Shown here: piece by piece, positions 7,059 to 8,408 of the stretch | Position numbering within the stretch: the stretch's first letter is position 1 | Layout: every line of letters begins with the position of its first letter | Assembly: GCA_946482625.1 (NCBI GenBank) | Contig: CAMLSH010000151.1 | Coordinates: 1 to 8,408, forward strand | DNA from: an uncultured Opitutaceae bacterium | GTDB taxonomy: Bacteria; Verrucomicrobiota; Verrucomicrobiae; Opitutales; Opitutaceae | DNA: 8,408 nucleotides | Direction: 5' to 3' | Made by a program: the position numbers and the translations under genes | The notes under the pieces: model-generated | What the model saw: the letters and a program-made list of their open reading frames with translations, nothing else | Told to the model about the DNA's origin: nothing | The model's database searches: none

Positions 7059-8408
7059 TTATTTTTTACCGCTCGCGGTGAGGGCGACGCGGTATCGGGG
7101 GATCAACTCCACGCCATGCAGGGCGATGGCGGAGCCGTTTCCGTCGTAAGTCGGTTTTGCGCCCTCGGGGAGCATGATGGGCGCGTCTTTGCCGAGTGGG
7201 AGAATGGAAATCCGGAGCTCGGCGTAGGTGAGGCGGCCGAGGCGTTTGAGTCCGATCTCGAAGGCGTTGCCGTTGTAGAAATCGTCGGTGACGAGCTGGC
7301 CGTTGAGTGTGAAGCGGGCGACGTCGCCGGTGTAGCGGACACGCAGGAGTGGATCGGCGACCTGATCGACACCATCCGGAAACTTGATCCGCCAGACAGC
7401 GGCTTCGGCGAAGTCGCTGTCGCCCGGAGCAGCGGCGACGGGCTTGGGGGATTTTCCGAGCGGCACATTGCGAGGCGCGCCGGCTTGTTTGAGGTTCTCC
7501 ATGACGACTTGCGCGGTGGCGGCTTCCGGTGCCGGAGCATTGAAGCGGCGGAAGAGCCCGTTGCTGCGTGCGGAGGCTTTGGAGTCGTCGACGGTAACGT
7601 TCTCAGGTGCCGGATAAACGGATACGTTGAGCGCTTCTGGGTCCGAAGAGACAAGGCGGAGCTGGTCGTGGTCGAACACGACGGCGGCTTGTGAAAGGAG
7701 AACCCGGTCGCGGCCTTGCCAGTGGCCCTTCCAGAGGGCGAGGGAGTTTTCCTCGCTGAGGAGGACGAGTTGGACGGCGGCGTTTTTATCGCCGAGGCGG
7801 GCAAAGGCGTCGGTCGAGGGTTTGAGTTTGTTGACGAGGAGGCGGGTGCCGTCGCGGGTGGCTTTGCCGGAGTCGAGTTTGGTTTTGTGGGCAGCCTCTT
7901 GTATCAGGAATTCGGGTTCGACGCCGGGCGTCTCGGCGAAGAAGAGGGTGCGGGTGGCGCCGTCGTCGATGGCGCAGACCAGCTGGGCGGTGGCGTGGAC
8001 GAGGCGGGCGCCTTGGCCGAGATCGAGGTTGAAGGGCCAGATGAAACGGGCACCGGAAGGAATGGTGACGGGTGAAGAGGGAAGAGTGAGAGGGCCGTCG
8101 GCGAGATTGAGAGAGAACTGGATGTTTGTTTTTTCCGAGAGGTTTTTGAGGCGTTCGTAATTGTTGATGAAGAGGTAGCCGGAGCGACCGTCGGAGCGGG
8201 CGGACCACCGGAGGGTCGTGGTGTCGTCGCGGCCAGCGGGACGTTTGTCGGGGAGGACGGACGGCATCGTCGCGAGGGAGGAACCGAAGTCGCGGAGGAA
8301 AAGGTGGAGGCGACGGAGGAGGTGATAGTGGGGACGGAGCTGGCCGTATTCGCCGAGTGGAGCCTGGAAGTCGTAGCCGCGGACGGGCATGTCGTTCCAG
8401 TTGGTGAT
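7059..8408 (-). CDS. GH35-like beta-galactosidase, C-terminal part (runs off the window)
   Basis: The frame is open to the right edge, so only the C-terminal 449 residues are visible. It begins ITNWNDMPVRGYDFQAP, followed by LGEYGQLRPHYHLLRRLHLF. This matches the region near the end of the GH35 barrel, where family members carry a GGTNxG...YDYxAPLxExG motif before the conserved KYH-type helix. Next is a beta domain (visible residues about 63-170) with GYLFINNYER and LFFAETPGVEPEF. A middle beta segment extends to about 265, then a proline/alanine-rich link (about 265-330). The end is a jelly-roll-like region with LLRVRYTGDVARF and NGQLVTDDFYNGNAFEIGL (about 355-387). The enzyme likely removes terminal beta-galactose from plant or algal glycans. 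The catalytic glutamates and signal peptide lie outside the window, so activity and location cannot be judged. The internal Met at 8390 is not the start, because coding sequence continues upstream of it. GH42 is a less likely alternative. Confidence 0.87.
   Translation of the reverse strand: MTNWNDMPVRGYDFQAPLGEYGQLRPHYHLLRRLHLFLRDFGSSLATMPSVLPDKRPAGRDDTTTLRWSARSDGRSGYLFINNYERLKNLSEKTNIQFSLNLADGPLTLPSSPVTIPSGARFIWPFNLDLGQGARLVHATAQLVCAIDDGATRTLFFAETPGVEPEFLIQEAAHKTKLDSGKATRDGTRLLVNKLKPSTDAFARLGDKNAAVQLVLLSEENSLALWKGHWQGRDRVLLSQAAVVFDHDQLRLVSSDPEALNVSVYPAPENVTVDDSKASARSNGLFRRFNAPAPEAATAQVVMENLKQAGAPRNVPLGKSPKPVAAAPGDSDFAEAAVWRIKFPDGVDQVADPLLRVRYTGDVARFTLNGQLVTDDFYNGNAFEIGLKRLGRLTYAELRISILPLGKDAPIMLPEGAKPTYDGNGSAIALHGVELIPRYRVALTASGKK

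Noticed and set aside
7059..8390. Complete 443-residue gene starting at the Met at 8390
   Set aside because: The frame continues upstream with ITNWND, part of the conserved GH35 barrel motif, so this Met is internal and the gene is cut by the window edge.

Overview
The window is GC-rich, evenly protein-coding DNA from a diderm (outer-membrane) bacterium. It carries an Omp85-type outer-membrane protein next to a TamB-type translocation protein. Also present are an EamA/DMT permease and the C-terminal part of a family-35 glycoside hydrolase (GH35) with a C-terminal region of a kind I associate with Bacteroidota and Verrucomicrobiota. Gene style, GC content and starts without obvious Shine-Dalgarno sequences fit an Opitutales-like Verrucomicrobiota chromosome. 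That placement is inference from recall, not a database result.

Layout from left to right. (1) Bases 9-5787, minus strand, hold a two-gene operon: tamB (1229 residues) is transcribed first and overlaps tamA (701 residues from the preferred ATG) by 17 bases. An uninterrupted run of ten A on the coding strand lies in the last codons of tamB, three bases before the tamA ATG. (2) Bases 5788-6073 are a divergent intergenic region with no supported gene; it contains a perfect 18-base palindrome. (3) Bases 6074-6970, plus strand, hold an EamA/DMT-superfamily ten-helix permease. (4) Bases 6971-7058 separate two convergent genes and hold a 9-bp-stem hairpin that looks like a dispersed REP-type palindrome. 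(5) From base 7059 to the right edge, minus strand, is the C-terminal 449 residues of a GH35-like beta-galactosidase; its catalytic N-terminal half lies outside the window.

Function. TamA and TamB are expected to form the translocation and assembly module, an envelope-spanning bridge implicated in outer-membrane protein insertion and in moving phospholipid between the two membranes. Gene order here (tamB then tamA) is the reverse of the Escherichia coli order. The permease and the hydrolase are separate transcription units with no visible functional link to the Tam genes. I see no mobile element, CRISPR array, tRNA or rRNA. Nothing here forms an obviously new multi-gene system. The more unusual signals are the A10 tract at the tamB/tamA junction and the two intergenic palindromes.
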